From Paracentrotus lividus (taxonomy: Eukaryota; Echinodermata; Echinoidea; Camarodonta; Echinidae), in NCBI GenBank assembly GCA_940671915.1, contig CALNVZ010003426.1, forward strand, positions 39,981,217 to 40,045,216: a stretch of 64,000 nt of DNA, given 5' to 3'. Below are positions 23,409 to 35,928 of the stretch, piece after piece (positions within the stretch are counted from its first letter, which is position 1; each line of letters begins with the position of its first letter). A program made the translations under genes and the position numbers. The notes under the pieces were generated by a model. It did not search any database and was not told the DNA's origin. It worked only from the letters and a program-made list of their open reading frames with translations.

Positions 23409-25235
23409 CAATAGAGAAGATCCAGAAGGTCCGCCGTAGTCTGAAGCGGTCATCGAGGCGGGTGAAGAGTAACCCAATGATGCGAGAGGACTCACTGGGA
23501 ACCGAGGAAGCCATGGACACCCATGATGTGAACCACACGGCGCCTCTGGCCACCCTAGCCACGACCCCCATCGATGAAGACATCATCTTCGAGAGTAGGG
23601 TGCAGAAGAAGCGCGGGGGCACCTTCCCCCGCATGGCCCACTTCGACGTTCCGGAGGATACTCCTCCGGGTTCGCAGAATGGCACCCTGAAAGCGAACGG
23701 GACCCATCGGCCTCAGAGGCAAAACGGTAGCCTCAAGGGTCCTTGGAACCGTAAGAACAGAGGGAAGGGTATTCCAGTGGTTAAAGAGGACACTGCTAAA
23801 GTTCTGGAGATGTACCTGAAGAGAAGAAGCAAGAGTCTCAATGATGCTGTCCTTACGAGGGAATACTTTGCCCAGGAGAAAAAGAAGAGGGGGAGGTCTG
23901 CAAGGAACAATACTGTGTCGATCTGTTCTACTTTAAGTACGGACTCCGCCACAAGTGAGGTCCAAGTGCGTGCCACAGTTACATCACAAACATCGTCAGA
24001 TGTGGACACTACAGTGTTTTCGAGAGCTAGTAAGACGCAGCAAAGTTTCCATGAAGCGATGAAATGTTCTATCATGGAAGAAGTTCGTGCTATGAACAGA
24101 GCGCTGATGATGAATTGTCATCATCCGATGAACCATCACCAAGATCGAGATCAGCACCATCAACGTTAAGAATGCAAGTCCACCAGGACCCTAAAGAAGG
24201 GATGGGCACGCTTAAGCTGAAAGATATTGAAAAGGTACTGCCACTCTCACGAGAGATGGCTACAAGCGTGATAGTAAGAAGGAACCAAGACGGAAGCGTA
24301 GTTTCTTAGACAAAGCCAAAAATGTTTTAAGATCGCCCAGTACGTCTCGGAAAATTATACGGACACCAAGTGCAGTGCAAAGACATGAGGAGAAGGAGAA
24401 AGAAAGACTTAGGGAAGAAAAGGAAAAAGAGAAGGAGAGACTCAGGGAAGAAAAAGAAAGGGAAAAGGAAAGACTAAGAAAGGAAAAGGAAGAAAAAGAG
24501 CAGCTGGAGAAGAAATTAAAAGAATATAAGGAAAGGAGAAAGAAAAACTGAAGGAAATGGAAAGACGGAGGAAGGAGGAAAAAGAAAGGGAAAAGGAATG
24601 GGAAAAGGAAAGAGAACGATTGAGGAAGGAGAGGGAGAAAAAGTTAGAAAAAGAAAGGGAAGAGATGCTGAGGTACATACAAGGCCCATGTCCACAGTGA
24701 AATGAAAAAGACTGGCTTCACTGCTAGACTCAAGCAATCCTTCAGAAGATCATCACGTGATCGTCACCGCACCAAAGACCATACAAACCACCAGAACTCC
24801 CGCCCCGCCCACCTGAACTCCAGCAGCCAAAGGATGTTAAACCTAAGCGATGGCCAAGCTTTCAATTCAAACGCAAACCGCGGAAAGCGCATCTACTCCA
24901 ACGGATGAGAGTGGAGCTGGTGCAACGACTCCATCGGACACCGCATCTATGGACTTTGAATACTTTGCATCTCGCCATGACCACACCCGATCGCTTAATG
25001 ATGCTGAGCGTAGGAGACTCATTATCGAAATGCGTCAATCGAGAAATGAAACCTCAGGAATGCCAGTGACTCTCAAATATTGGATCGTGTCCCTGGCACA
25101 TCTGCCACTCTCGCAAGCTACGTCCATGATTCCTTTGGGTCCTTCGCATCATCGGAGGGATCAGAAAAGACCTGAGAGACCAAGAACCTTGGCGTTCAGA
25201 CGGACTAGGCTGAAAGAGCACAGAGAGGATTGAAT
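23409..25235 (+). CDS. Large exon, probable N-terminal half of the Bcl-2 family protein (frame-broken)
   Basis: A clean acceptor (CATTACAG) is followed by about 220 uninterrupted codons with a basic start (AIEKIQKVRRSLKRSSRRVK), then polar, Ser/Thr/Gly/Pro-rich sequence that looks disordered. From about 24070 the frame breaks repeatedly. Coding-type text continues in shifting frames: an SSSDEPSPRSRSAPS stretch, LKLKDIEKVLPLSREM, DKAKNVLRSPSTSRK, an E/K/R coiled coil at about 24385-24670, TARLKQSFRRSSRDR near 24720, then acidic S/T-rich text including MDFEYFASRHDHTRSLNDAE. A degenerate donor GAATAG|TAAGTT lies near 25237. The same segment occurs inverted at 41316-42823 with a different set of indels, so the breaks probably come from sequence error. 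Linkage to the downstream BH3/BH2 exons rests on strand, position and phase 1 at the acceptor; it could be a separate gene. Confidence 0.6.
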
Positions 25236-25495
25236 AGTAAGTTAGGCGACTTACCAAAAGCTAAAACCCCGGCCTTCTGCGTGAACGCCGCACAACGGTG
25301 CTTTAAAAACGTTGTACTAATCCCCTCCAATTGGTCAATGGAAGAATAATAGGGGAACGGTAAATCCGGCCTATAATCCCGCTGTGCGTTGTTCATGCAG
25401 GGGGCCGTGGCTTTATCTTTTGGCAAGGTGCCTTAAAGGACCTCTAAATTAAAGATAAATAATTGTTTGTGTACAGCTAGAACATGCAACATTGA
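23968..25495 (+). repeat. Segment duplicated in inverted orientation at 41316-42823
   Basis: The 3' two-thirds of the large exon and about 260 bases beyond it recur as the reverse complement at 41316-42823. Landmarks shared by both: GTGCCACA/TCACAAA..CGTCAGATGTGGACACTACAG at the start, the coiled-coil purine tract, TCTGCCACTCTCGCAAGCTACG, and GGACCT.TAAATTAAAG near the end. Differences are dominated by one-base indels. Confidence 0.85.
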
Positions 25496-25777
25496 AGGAG
25501 ACTGAAAGAATAGCATTTCTTCTATTATATCTTATTGGGGACAACAATAGCTTCAATTTAAGTTATCGATCGCCAAAATCGGCCAACTAATGAGCCCTCC
25601 AGACACTGTCAAATGGTCAGAAAAAATAGACGTTATCAGCGTCGTCTGCTATCTAGGGGGCGGACATATTGGAATGGTCACGTGACGCAAAACATCCATT
25701 TGTGACGTATTTATGGACAACTCGCCGTATCTGCGCTGCATGCACGCCGCGCGATTGCTCAATCACATGCGTTCAAC

Positions 25778-26070
25778 ATGGTGAGGTGCCAAGCGTTCGG
25801 GTGTTCCAATCGAAGCGGAAAATGTCCTCAGCTCAAAAAGGCGCTTTCACCTCAATACCTAGATCCGGTGAAAAGAGCCCAGAACTTTGTTAAGGAAATG
25901 GTTAGCGGCCATAAAGTGGAGAAGTTTCCAGTCAACTGCCTACTAAATACGGATCGCAATAATGTGATTTGTCGCGACCGACTTCACCGTAGGACGATTT
26001 TTCTCAGAGGATCATGCGTGCGATGGCCTGATGCCGGGCATGAAGCCTGAGGAAAATTCTTGAAAAGAAG
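25778..26070 (+). pseudogene. THAP-domain fragment, frameshifted
   Basis: Translation from the ATG gives MVRCQAFGCSNRSGK, the typical opening of a THAP zinc finger (Cys-x4-Cys next to a conserved Asn). DPVKRAQNFVKEM then corresponds to the helical middle, and NNVIC lies where the third Cys is expected. The expected His and the HFT..F block are not in the same frame: FTVGRFFSEDH followed by PGMKPEE appears one frame over, at about 25980-26055. THAP domains bind DNA in P-element-type transposases and in host regulators. No transposase body or second exon follows, so this is probably a transposon-derived or captured fragment in an intron. The frameshift could be genuine decay or sequence error. 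Confidence 0.6.
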
Positions 26071-26433
26071 GAGTCGTCGCCTACAGTTATGTTCCCAGAT
26101 CGTTCTCCGTCAAATAGATGCGTCAACTGCATATAAAGAATAGCACAAATATCCGCAGACAAGTAAGTTAATTGATTGATAATTCTATTCATTTTAAGCG
26201 ATGAATCATTAGTTGTCACTCTAAATGACAAAATGTGCAACAATACTTTTGCCTTGTTTATTCCACTCGCCGCGCGCGTGCTCCAGCCACATACTATAGT
26301 TACACTTGCGTGCGTTACTTTGCGTTGCAACAACAAAGAAGAAACGGCGAAGTGATGAATTGAGCAAAAATAAAAAGACATGTGCAAACTCGCAATGAAA
26401 ATTAGTTGTATAAAAGTACAAATAGGGACCAAC

Positions 26434-26457
26434 GGGGGGGGGGGGGGGGGGGGGGGG
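26434..26457. repeat. Poly-G run of 24 bases
   Basis: Uninterrupted G run; length uncertain in any assembly and a likely sequencing obstacle. Confidence 0.95.
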
Positions 26458-29400
26458 TGGCCAATCGTTCTTCATTTATATATATAATGAATTGGATAAT
26501 TGATGTCGAGCTTAAATGAAAAATGAATTGGACTCTGACTTGTCAATTCAATTCATGAATTGGATCGAGGTCGAGGTACTGAGCCGTACGATACGGCGTG
26601 CCTACCCTTGAGAAGGCCTGAGGTCCCTTTCCTCGTGTGGGGGAAAAAAAAACACCTCTATAGGCTAGGCCTAATTAGGGCCTACGGACAAAAATTTTTC
26701 ACCCTATCTATATCAATATAGATAACTTATTGGCCTATTACTGAGTTTAATTTAGTGCTATGGCTTTATTGAAAAATTGCAGTGAGAGTCATGAATCATT
26801 CTCTTATTTCTATAAGGTATAGTTTGAAGCATAATACCAATATCTCTACTTATGTTTCTGTATTCTTGATCTTGGTATGATTCCTCCTGAATGTCTCGCT
26901 GGGGAATTTTCTGGAGGTTGGTGTCTATGTATTTGGGTTTGGGGGGTGGTGAATATGAATTGCTATATCTCTAATTTTTGAAGTAATTTTCTCTTGGATT
27001 ATTAAGTGACAGCTTTCTAATCTCTCTGGTGTTGGTTAGACAGAGTGGAATTACATGAGTATTTTTTTTCGAATGTCCTAATTGACAGCCATGTTTTTTT
27101 CTCTTTGATTAATTATAAAAAGACTGCTTTACGAATTATATTTCTTCACTAATTTTTCTTCTATATTTTGCTAATAATAAAATAGCTATCTGATATATCT
27201 ATTCAGGAATTTTGGACATTTCCAAATAATCCAAGGAAATTTTCTCACGAAGTTGAAATAATCTCAGGAATTTTAGGAAGTCTGAAAATCGAAGATGTAC
27301 ACAATATCTAATGTAACCAAATTTGAATAGACGTGATATTTACAGGCTTATTTTTCGCTCTTGGTTTGTGCTCGCATGAATGCTTTTGTTCCTATTTCAG
27401 GGGTGCGCAGACAAAAAAGGATCTTAAAAATTTTTTCAATTCTAGTATTCCAATGGGCTACAGGTCATACTTAAAGCTTGCTCTACAATGTCTGAAGTTT
27501 TATATCTTTCAAAACAAATTTGAAGATCTCAGAAAATGCCAGCTGAATCCAGGCAATTGGTTCCAAATTTCGGGAAATTTTTTTCTGAGGAGTGAAACAC
27601 TATGTTGCTTGTAAACATTTTCAAATGTCAATATTGATGTCTGGAACACCCAATAGTAGGTCCTCCTGGCAGTTATCTCTTATCTGGGACAGGTTCAGTA
27701 ACCAAATACAAGCCTCTATGATTACAGATAGACTCTAAAAGTGACACAGTTCAATAAAGAAAACTTTTAGAAACAAACTTAATTTTCACTGTTAATAAAT
27801 AAATATTTCTTCTAACCTTTCTTCAGTAAACTGAAGTTGTTTGGATAGTTCATTTTGCCTATCCCTTGATGCTTGTAATTTTCGTTTCTCTCTTCTTGAA
27901 TGAGTTTTTTTTTTAGTCCAATATCCGACAGATTTCCCCACAATCTTTTTTGCAGGAAGAGAAAAAAGAAAAAAAATCAGTGTTTTTTTTCCTGATTTGA
28001 GTTTGAAGATTATTCAAAACTTATTTCGATTGTGTTTCATATAACATTAAATATTCTACTTCTTAATTTTTGGGCTGAAAGTTATTGCAAGGAAAAAAAT
28101 TGATTCAGTGTTGCAAAGATTCCCCAAAATATGGCAGTTCGGTATAGCAAGTCAATACCAAAGTATTGACGACTGTGTAAGGAGTGGGTAACCAGACACT
28201 AATTTTAATTAGCTTTTTGAAGGTTCAAGTACTGTCTCAGTGTTTTTCTGCACACAAGTGTAAAAATATTGTGGAGAACAAATATTGGTCTTACCAATAG
28301 GGTTACTTGGTATATTTTTTTTCTGTCAGTGAAATTAAATTGAATTGAATTCCATACACCTGAAATATAAATTTCTGCCAACGAAAGAGGACCAAGATTG
28401 TTGATCATCCACCTCCCCCTTCAAATAAAGAGAAACATTGGCATGTGCTGTTTTAGCGCAGTGTGGCCAGAGTTTTAGTTTTAACCTTTTGATGATTAAT
28501 TGATTGAATATTATATGATTGAAAATCTGATTTTGAAATTTAGCCATTTGGGCATGGCCAATCATTATCACTGAAGCAAAGTTGATTATGCCAAATGATA
28601 AGTGGTAAATATCGCTCATTTGTATTAAAACAAGTAGCAAAATTAATGCATTATCTATGCCAATTTTCTTATTTTATCTACTCATTTTCAACGGTACTCC
28701 GTCTTCCTCAGGAGGGAATGTATTTCTATATCAAAGTAGGCCGGATCGTATGTGATAATAATATTGATACATTTAATGTACATTATATTTACAATCAAAA
28801 TATGTACGGTGTACATGTAATGCTACTTGCTTCAAAACTTAATATTGCAAAATTATTTAACTATTAGTTGAATACATGTAGCCGTACCTGTTGGAAACAG
28901 TATTGCAAAGGTAAGTGCATTCTTACTATTGACATATACGAGTTTATCCCTTCGAGCATGTTGGAGTAATAAAATGTGTTTTATTGTTTGCAGTACATCC
29001 ATTCATTGTTTGGAAGGTCGAGTCACTCCTAAGGCAAGTCTTCCGCTCCACATACGAGTCACTCTGTTCTTGAAGCAAGTAACCTGCTGCTCATCATGGG
29101 AGGTACTTCTTCTCAGAGACTAGAACATCTGCTCCACTGACCGAAGTACATGTACTGTCATCAGTATCCTTCTGGTAAGTCAGATATGATGTCACGTTGT
29201 AGCCTACAACTGTAGGGACAATGTAGAATAGAAAAATTTTCTGCGTCAGAATATATATAAAGAAAAAAAAGAATAATAAAAAATTTTAAAAAAATTTTTA
29301 AAAAAGGAGAAGGAGATTACAAGTATGTAGCTCTTTGAACGATTGATTTACGTGTACACCAGATGTTCTTAACTATGCAATTCCATTAATTTTGGGAGAA

Positions 29401-30196
29401 TATAAAAAAAACTCTAAGGAGTCGAGATGGGGTCGGCATAACACACCACATGAATTTTCCTTCCAGACAGATGGTGGTGCAATGTAGGCAAGCCTGTTTC
29501 ATTCATAGTCATACACATAGATTCACTTGCAGTAGAATATAAGAGGCAATGCTGTTTGCATTTTCTCCACAGTTACATGTATTTTCACCTGCACATTTAA
29601 TGTGGTAGCACTTTGCATATTTTTTCTGGTATTACAATAAAGGCAGCAGATGGTTTTCTCAATAAAACATTACAATCGTTATTGTCACAACGATTATTTA
29701 ATATTACGTGTAGATCATCAAATATTTAGCTCAAAACGAGCACACTCGGATTTGTTTTTTGTAACAGTGTCTTCGGAATTACATGAAGAACCATGAGACG
29801 TGGATGATCTGACTTCTTTGAATGGCAACAGGAAACAAATATACTGTAAGTTGTGCACAAATTTATTAAAACCCATCGTAGAAACCGTGGCTAGGTGACA
29901 ATGGTGAAAAAGAACTCTAGGTCAGAATTTTTTTATGTACAATGATATTTCTTTGCCTGTTTACCTAAATGTATTAATAGGAGCAGTTACATTTATATAG
30001 TGCGTGATACATATATGCCACTTGGGTTTCTAAGCGTTTGTTAGTGTTAACCTAATTATAACCCAGCTAGCTTGGACTTCCCCAAAGGAGCTCACATTTA
30101 ATAGATTATCATAGACTAATACAATCATGAAGTAGCCATAAAATAATTTCCAACATATTAATCAATTTGTTTGCTTTTGGATTGTTGACGTTGCAG
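26458..30196. other. Intron-like stretch without a gene
   Basis: AT-rich DNA with poly-T and poly-A tracts (for example 27910, 27980 and 29270-29310). A dispersed ATTTATATAGTGCG-type repeat lies near 29990-30030. The open frames are short, hydrophobic and unspliced; I see nothing that supports a gene. Confidence 0.5.
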
Positions 30197-30273
30197 GCAT
30201 AGATCTTGGATTCAACAGTCAGGAAGTGAAAGACGGAGACCGCAAAACGAAAGAGAGGCTCCTTCAAGCTGAG
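30197..30273 (+). CDS. Candidate internal exon, charged peptide
   Basis: An acceptor ending GACGTTGCAG and a donor GAG|GTATGT enclose 77 bases. Starting in phase 1 it reads IDLGFNSQEVKDGDRKTKER followed by LLQAE, and ends in phase 0. The composition (charged, helical) is exon-like and differs from the surrounding AT-rich DNA. The start phase matches the phase-1 acceptors used by the downstream Bcl-2 exons. No domain is recognisable; membership of the same gene is inferred from strand and phase. Confidence 0.45.
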
Positions 30274-30902
30274 GTATGTAGCACATGAATTTATCGTGCT
30301 AGCTCAAGATTCAGATTTCATGGGTAGGGGAAAGTGTCAATTTGCACATTGTTATCATATTTTTATCATTCAAGAAATATGAAGTGGGGGTGATATGTGC
30401 AAATCTGATATCATGTGAAGCAAAAACAACATTATTTATATATATTAACAGCTATGGGTATCGTCAAAAGTACTAATTTGAAGTACTCTTCGATTTTTAG
30501 TTGTTGGGTTTCTTGGTGTGATTGGGACATGGCAGAATTGCTTCAAAATCTGAGACTTATACAGTGCAGTGCCAGAAAAAGAGAAGAGGAACGTTTATGC
30601 ATCGGCGAGTCTCTCGTTGAAATCATACGTTGTTGGTTCGGTCACTGATGAAGTGTGAACTGCACGATTTGGGTCCTGCTTGGTATCTGGGACACACTAT
30701 TTGTAGCGTTGTGACATTAATGCTCGAGCCTTCCACAAATCTAAAAGATGGGATTTTATCAATTCATAATTATTCTACTTCCAACTGAGTACTGTATGAC
30801 TTGACTACTGTTCATACTGAATTTGTAATTTCTACGATTGTGTTTTCCCTAGCATTCACAAAACAATATAACATTTCTTTAAATCTGTTTAATCCCATGA
30901 AG

Positions 30903-33330
30903 GTGGAACCAAGTGAGGCTCGAGTTATTCGTCTCTACGACCCAACTCTTGCAACGAACATACCCTGTATTGTTTCTGGGTGTCCACAAGACGGAAGAAT
31001 ACGGTCCTACGCAGGATGCCAAGAAGACTTGGCTACGTGAATATTAGAGCATTCAATACATGCAGAGCGATGTTACCTGTAGTGAGGCCTGTGATTTGAC
31101 CTTCAGTCATCATTCATTTGCCTGGTGACAACGAATCTGCGCGAGAGAGGATGTGATGCTCCATCAGCGGCTGCGGAAGCGTTCAGCCGAAGCCGCCATC
31201 TGCGAGCTTTACTGACTTTGCCTATAAACTCGATACCCATCTTGAAACTGCCGGCACCTCCCTGACCCAAGCTTCTCCCCTCCCCGTCATCTGTGGAGAC
31301 CGATTCTCCAAATGTCTTGAAACTCTGCAAGACTGCATCCTGACCTTCCTTCTCCTGCTCCCCGCATCTTTGGAGAAACGATTCTGCAAAGCTCATCTCC
31401 TCCTATGAAGGACAGTCAGTGGACCGCCACAAGCCTCAAGCCCCAAGCGAGGTCCAATCCTATGAGCCATCTGATGATTCGCTTCTTTTCGGACGAGTGG
31501 TCGAAGATCCAGATGAGATCCAGTTTGCAAGGAGAAATTCAATGGTTTTTGAAAAGAACGCTTGATGAACTGCTGTATGGGCCTTGCGCTGTTCATCATG
31601 CTCAAAACGGCCACATCGCGGAGCTTCAGAGCCAGCCATCCGGTACCATGTTGTGCGGTAGATGTATATGTGTGTGTGTGGAAAGTTAGTGGAACAAATG
31701 GAAAGTCACAGCCCACAATAGGACGCCACCTGTAAGGCAACATTCTCTCGTTGGTGCATGTTCTGTGGCAGGTCCAAACCTATGACAGACGGCTTTTTTG
31801 CGAATCTCCTCAATCCGTCGAGTTTCCGTTCATCCACACCTTCAACTCCATGCAAGCGTCACTCCTCTCCAACAATAAACAATTCTATCAAGAAGGAGAT
31901 CAACGCCAGCCGCGGGAGGTAGGAGGAGCGCCACTGTCCACAGTTTGCGGATGGTCGCTGTGACAGCCCAGGATATAAGCCAAGTAATTGCCACGTACAA
32001 CAAGTGTCTGGAGGGATCCACCCACAAAGTCCTGGCGATGCGTTAGTCCCAGGTTCCCAGGTCTACCATTCCGTCGCCGAATGGAGAAGGTGGGATGCAA
32101 AGATGGCGCCTGACGCAATGCTGGCATCAAGTGAAACGTGGGTTGATGGCTACTGATCGCCATAGTGACATCCGAAACAATGCTGGCAGCGAAGACTATA
32201 GTCAATCGTACGCACCCGGGCAGTTTGATGTGTGGCAGTTTGGCCAAACGATCAGTCAGAACGTCTCAAAATGAAAGGCAAAGAATGAAGAGCTGTACGG
32301 AATTGCGCGATGGGATAAAAGGCGATATCGAAATTCACATTTTGGGTGGTCGCTCAAGCGTTGGCCGAGGAGGATCAGTTGTATGGGCTAAGGTTGAGAG
32401 TGGTGCAATCAGTTACAGCATCATGTGTAATGTCCACACATGTGAAATCCTGGAGACAGGATTTCATTCAATGCCCACTCTCTCCAGCTGACCGGAGCGA
32501 CGTCCAGACCGGATGAGTACAAAAGGCTGACACAGGATCCCAGCTCGATGAGGCTTATCAGGCGAAGTTTCTGTTTGATGAAGCGCCTAATCTGACGAGT
32601 CAAACAGCTTACCAAGGCATGCCACACCGGAGCTCTGGAGTCCTATCATGGGATGTAATTTGAAATACTGGCCCGAAGAGCAAGCATTTCTTTTCCAGTT
32701 GCGGTTTGGCTGGTTCTTCACTTATACCCTTATTATTCTAGACCACAAGTGTCAATCTTGGGAGGGAGCCAGGCGACCATACAAGCCGTGCGAGAAGGGA
32801 TCTTGGAGAAGGTGGGTGAGCTGAGGTACAAGTACAGCGTATGTCTAGAAGCGTTACCAAAGCTATATATATATATATCATTGCAAGTAAGAGTTATCCT
32901 TCTGGGATAGTCCTTGCGGCCGTCCTTACAGGTCAACGGGAGATTTGAGGTTGAACGAACAACAGAATCCCTGCTCTCGCTTGCTATACTTGCAAAAGTG
33001 CCACGGCCATGCCAGAGAAGAACTTGAACTCTCGAGTACGTACTGATGATGTTCCAGGTAAAGCTTCACAACATTGCCAACTTGACACAGCCAGGACACG
33101 TCGCGCTGCGTATCGCGAAGGACAGCGAGATATGTGTCACCTGCTATCAGCGACGACAGTCGCAGACACGGGCGTACTGCTTTATGGGCGAGACAGCCAG
33201 ATTGTCCACCTGCTATCGCGACACATCAGAAGCGGTCAGCCTGCTTATCGGGCGAGACAGCCAGAATATGTCAACGCTATCGCGGGACCAGCTGGCCAGT
33301 GACTTAATTTTCACTGACATTACTCTTTAG
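30903..33330 (+). pseudogene. Frame-broken coding-like block, product not recognised
   Basis: GC content rises clearly and several frames in turn give protein-like text on the + strand. Examples are VEPSEARVIRLYDP near 30903, PSDDSLLFGRVVEDPDEIQF near 31470-31530, PMTDGFFANLLNPSSFRSST near 31780-31840, VTAQDISQVIATYNKCLEG near 31957-32012, RPDEYKRLTQDPSSMRLIRR near 32508-32565, ILGGSQATIQAVREGILEKV near 32755-32813, and IANLTQPGHVALRIAKDSEI near 33073-33132. Stops and frame changes occur every 50-200 bases. I cannot name a family. Error-rich long-read sequence over one or more exons of the host gene, or a decayed element, would both fit. Minus-strand frames of 97 and 115 codons overlap here, so strand is not certain. 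Confidence 0.35.
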
Positions 33331-33949
33331 ATATGGAGCAAATTTTATTGGACCAAACGTTCAGAGATGATCATGAAAGCAGACCGTGATCATATTGCTT
33401 TCGATTTGTGAATTTCTTTAATTATTATGCGATGTAGAATATGTTATTTTGGTCGCAAGATACGATTCTGTGCTCATTGGTGATGAATTCATGGTTGGGA
33501 AGTCTGAGTTCCCTGCCAAAAATGAGACTCCTCTGTTGATGACTTTCGTCGAGCCAATAGAAACTGGACTGCTATTGTCTAGCAAAGAAAATAATATACA
33601 GTAATCTGTCGTATTGGTACAACTTGAGCATTCCATGATATCCATCAATCTATGGCATATCGTTATTGAAGTTTAGGATGAAGTCTATGATTGCAAATTG
33701 TATAAGTTCTGTTCGATTTATTTTTGTTCATGGACAACTTTCTGTAGGGGTATTTTTCGTTTGATTATCGTTTTTTTTTCATATTTAAACAGAATCTATA
33801 GAAGGTGTTATTTTCAAAATGGTGTTTTTAAAATGAAGGTCTGGACCCCAAAATAAGTTGCTATAATAAGAAGCGGAAGAAATTAGAAAAACAGATTTAA
33901 AAAGTTTGAAAATGCATATTGCATCAATGTATCGTTAGGTATGAGGAAA
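33331..33949. other. AT-rich stretch up to the assembly gap
   Basis: No gene seen; ordinary AT-rich DNA with a poly-T run near 33771-33779, ending in the 100-N gap. Confidence 0.5.
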
Positions 33950-34049
33950 NNNNNNNNNNNNNNNNNNNNNNNNNNNNNNNNNNNNNNNNNNNNNNNNNNN
34001 NNNNNNNNNNNNNNNNNNNNNNNNNNNNNNNNNNNNNNNNNNNNNNNNN
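33950..34049. other. Assembly gap, 100 N
   Basis: Exactly 100 Ns, the usual placeholder for a gap of unknown size. The left LTR of the retrotransposon begins immediately after it and lacks about 87 terminal bases, so the element's left border lies in this gap. Confidence 0.95.
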
Positions 34050-35914
34050 AATAAAACAAATATCTCATTCATATCATATAAAGTTTACAGCTTACAGCAT
34101 GCTTTATTCATGAACTATTGATCATTTGCTTCAAACCACAATTGGTTCCAGGACTTACATTATGTCCTCATAATTATATTGCAAAACATAAATTGGCATA
34201 ATGTATATTCCATAAATAAAAGATTTACCAAATATATACTATATGCTAATATTGAGAAGATATCCTATGTAAATGTTTAGACCACGATATATTAAACTAT
34301 GATGTTTCAAAACAAGAACTCAGAGAAATTTAACCCAGATTTCAAGAACTTCCGTTTAGTTTAATCAATAAAGGATACTTTAAACAATGATATTTCTATA
34401 CGTGAACTCAAGAAATATTAACCCAGATTTCAAGAACTTCCGTTTATAGATTAATCAACAAGCTACAAGGTACCTTTCCGCGCGATTTAAATTTATTGTT
34501 CTGTTAAAGTCTCAAAAATAACTGTTGAATAGATAAACGATACTCATCACGCGACGCGACTGTTTTCTGTCCATTTAACCGACGCTATCTGTCTCGATCT
34601 GTCCTATCGAAAACCTACGATAGATGCCCATGGATCTCTGAAGTAGCAGTCGAACGCCTGTAGTTGAAGTCAGCTTCTCCCATCGACGAAAGCGTAAACC
34701 CATACTTAGGTCAGGAGTCGATCAGTGGTTGAAGTCAACGATGTTGAGCCGTCTACAAAAACCTCCGCAGGTGCGGATCCATAATATAAGTGAACTGGAA
34801 TTGTTGAAACACAGCTGAAAGCTGAACGCTGAAATATAGCTGAAACTGAAACCGAAACCCCAGTTCATCTGTAACTGCTGTTGAAATAATGCACCAATAC
34901 AAAGGTCATAGCATACATGAACATGCTTATTCTATATGATTATATTCATAAAACTATACACCTTGGATTGCTTTCATGTATCATTAAAGATTATCTTCAG
35001 TATTAAATTCACCTAAATATTCCATCAAAATATCACTGCATTTGTACAGGGTTAATAATATTAAACATCAATGCACTAAAGCTTTCAAATACATACCCTC
35101 TTCTAGCAGTACAAATATCAAGAATCATCTATAATTCCATTTCTTCTTTAGTAAATAAATGCACGATAATCTGTAAAGAGCTCGATAATAATTTCCTTTC
35201 CATTTTATCAAGGAAACCATAAATTACTGCTTCTTTAAGCCTCACAATATTTGCTCTGTGATACCAACTCACAATATCTCTTTTAACAAAAGAATCATAA
35301 ACTTTACTATCCTGCCTTCTTTGCTGTGGAAGGACATCAAAATGTATATTGACACAAATATATAATAATCCAAATAATTAATTCCAATGCTTGCTGATAA
35401 ATGATTCAAACATAATGATTTCTTATGATATCATTAATCTATATCACAATGTGTGGCTGTAATTGTGTGCCAGCGCCTAATTTATGACAATTACTAAACA
35501 AGAAAACATAGATAAGGATAAGGAAAATTGTACAAAATTATCACTTACAGGTTTCACAAATCATAGTGGGAGCTGTAGAGGAGTCTTCACCCGGCCTGCA
35601 TGCCTGATTCCATGATGGCACCAAAAAGTTAAACAAGGCTGCGCATCCTCAATGCATGACATGGCTTCCTCTCAGACACTTCAGCACAACTTCTCTCATC
35701 AGGCTAAATGTCTTCTCCAACCCTTCTCACTCTTACAGCACACACCTATATTACAGCATGTACTGTGCTATGCATGAGGTATGCCTAATAGCACCACACC
35801 CATACCACTCCTGTACAACTTGTTCACTTCTACCAAAGAGCCTATTGTCCTCTAAGTACCACTATTAACTACTAGTCTTTTCTTCTAGTCTAAAATCTCA
35901 GTCACTTTGTGACA
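34050..35914 (-). repeat. Left LTR (3' LTR), 5' tip lost in the gap
   Basis: Matches 39416-41210 along its whole length, with many one-base indels and runs such as AACCCAGATTTCAAGAACTT shared. It ends ...CACTTTGTGACA, followed directly by the complement of a polypurine tract. Confidence 0.9.
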
Positions 35915-35928
35915 TTATCCCCCTCCTT
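35915..35928 (-). promoter_or_regulatory. Polypurine tract
   Basis: On the minus strand AAGGAGGGGGATAA stands directly before the LTR's TGTCAC, the expected place for the primer of plus-strand DNA synthesis. This fixes the element's orientation. Confidence 0.75.

Noticed and set aside
24442..24737. Ser/Phe-rich minus-strand frames
   Set aside because: Antisense of the E/K/R coiled-coil segment of the large exon.
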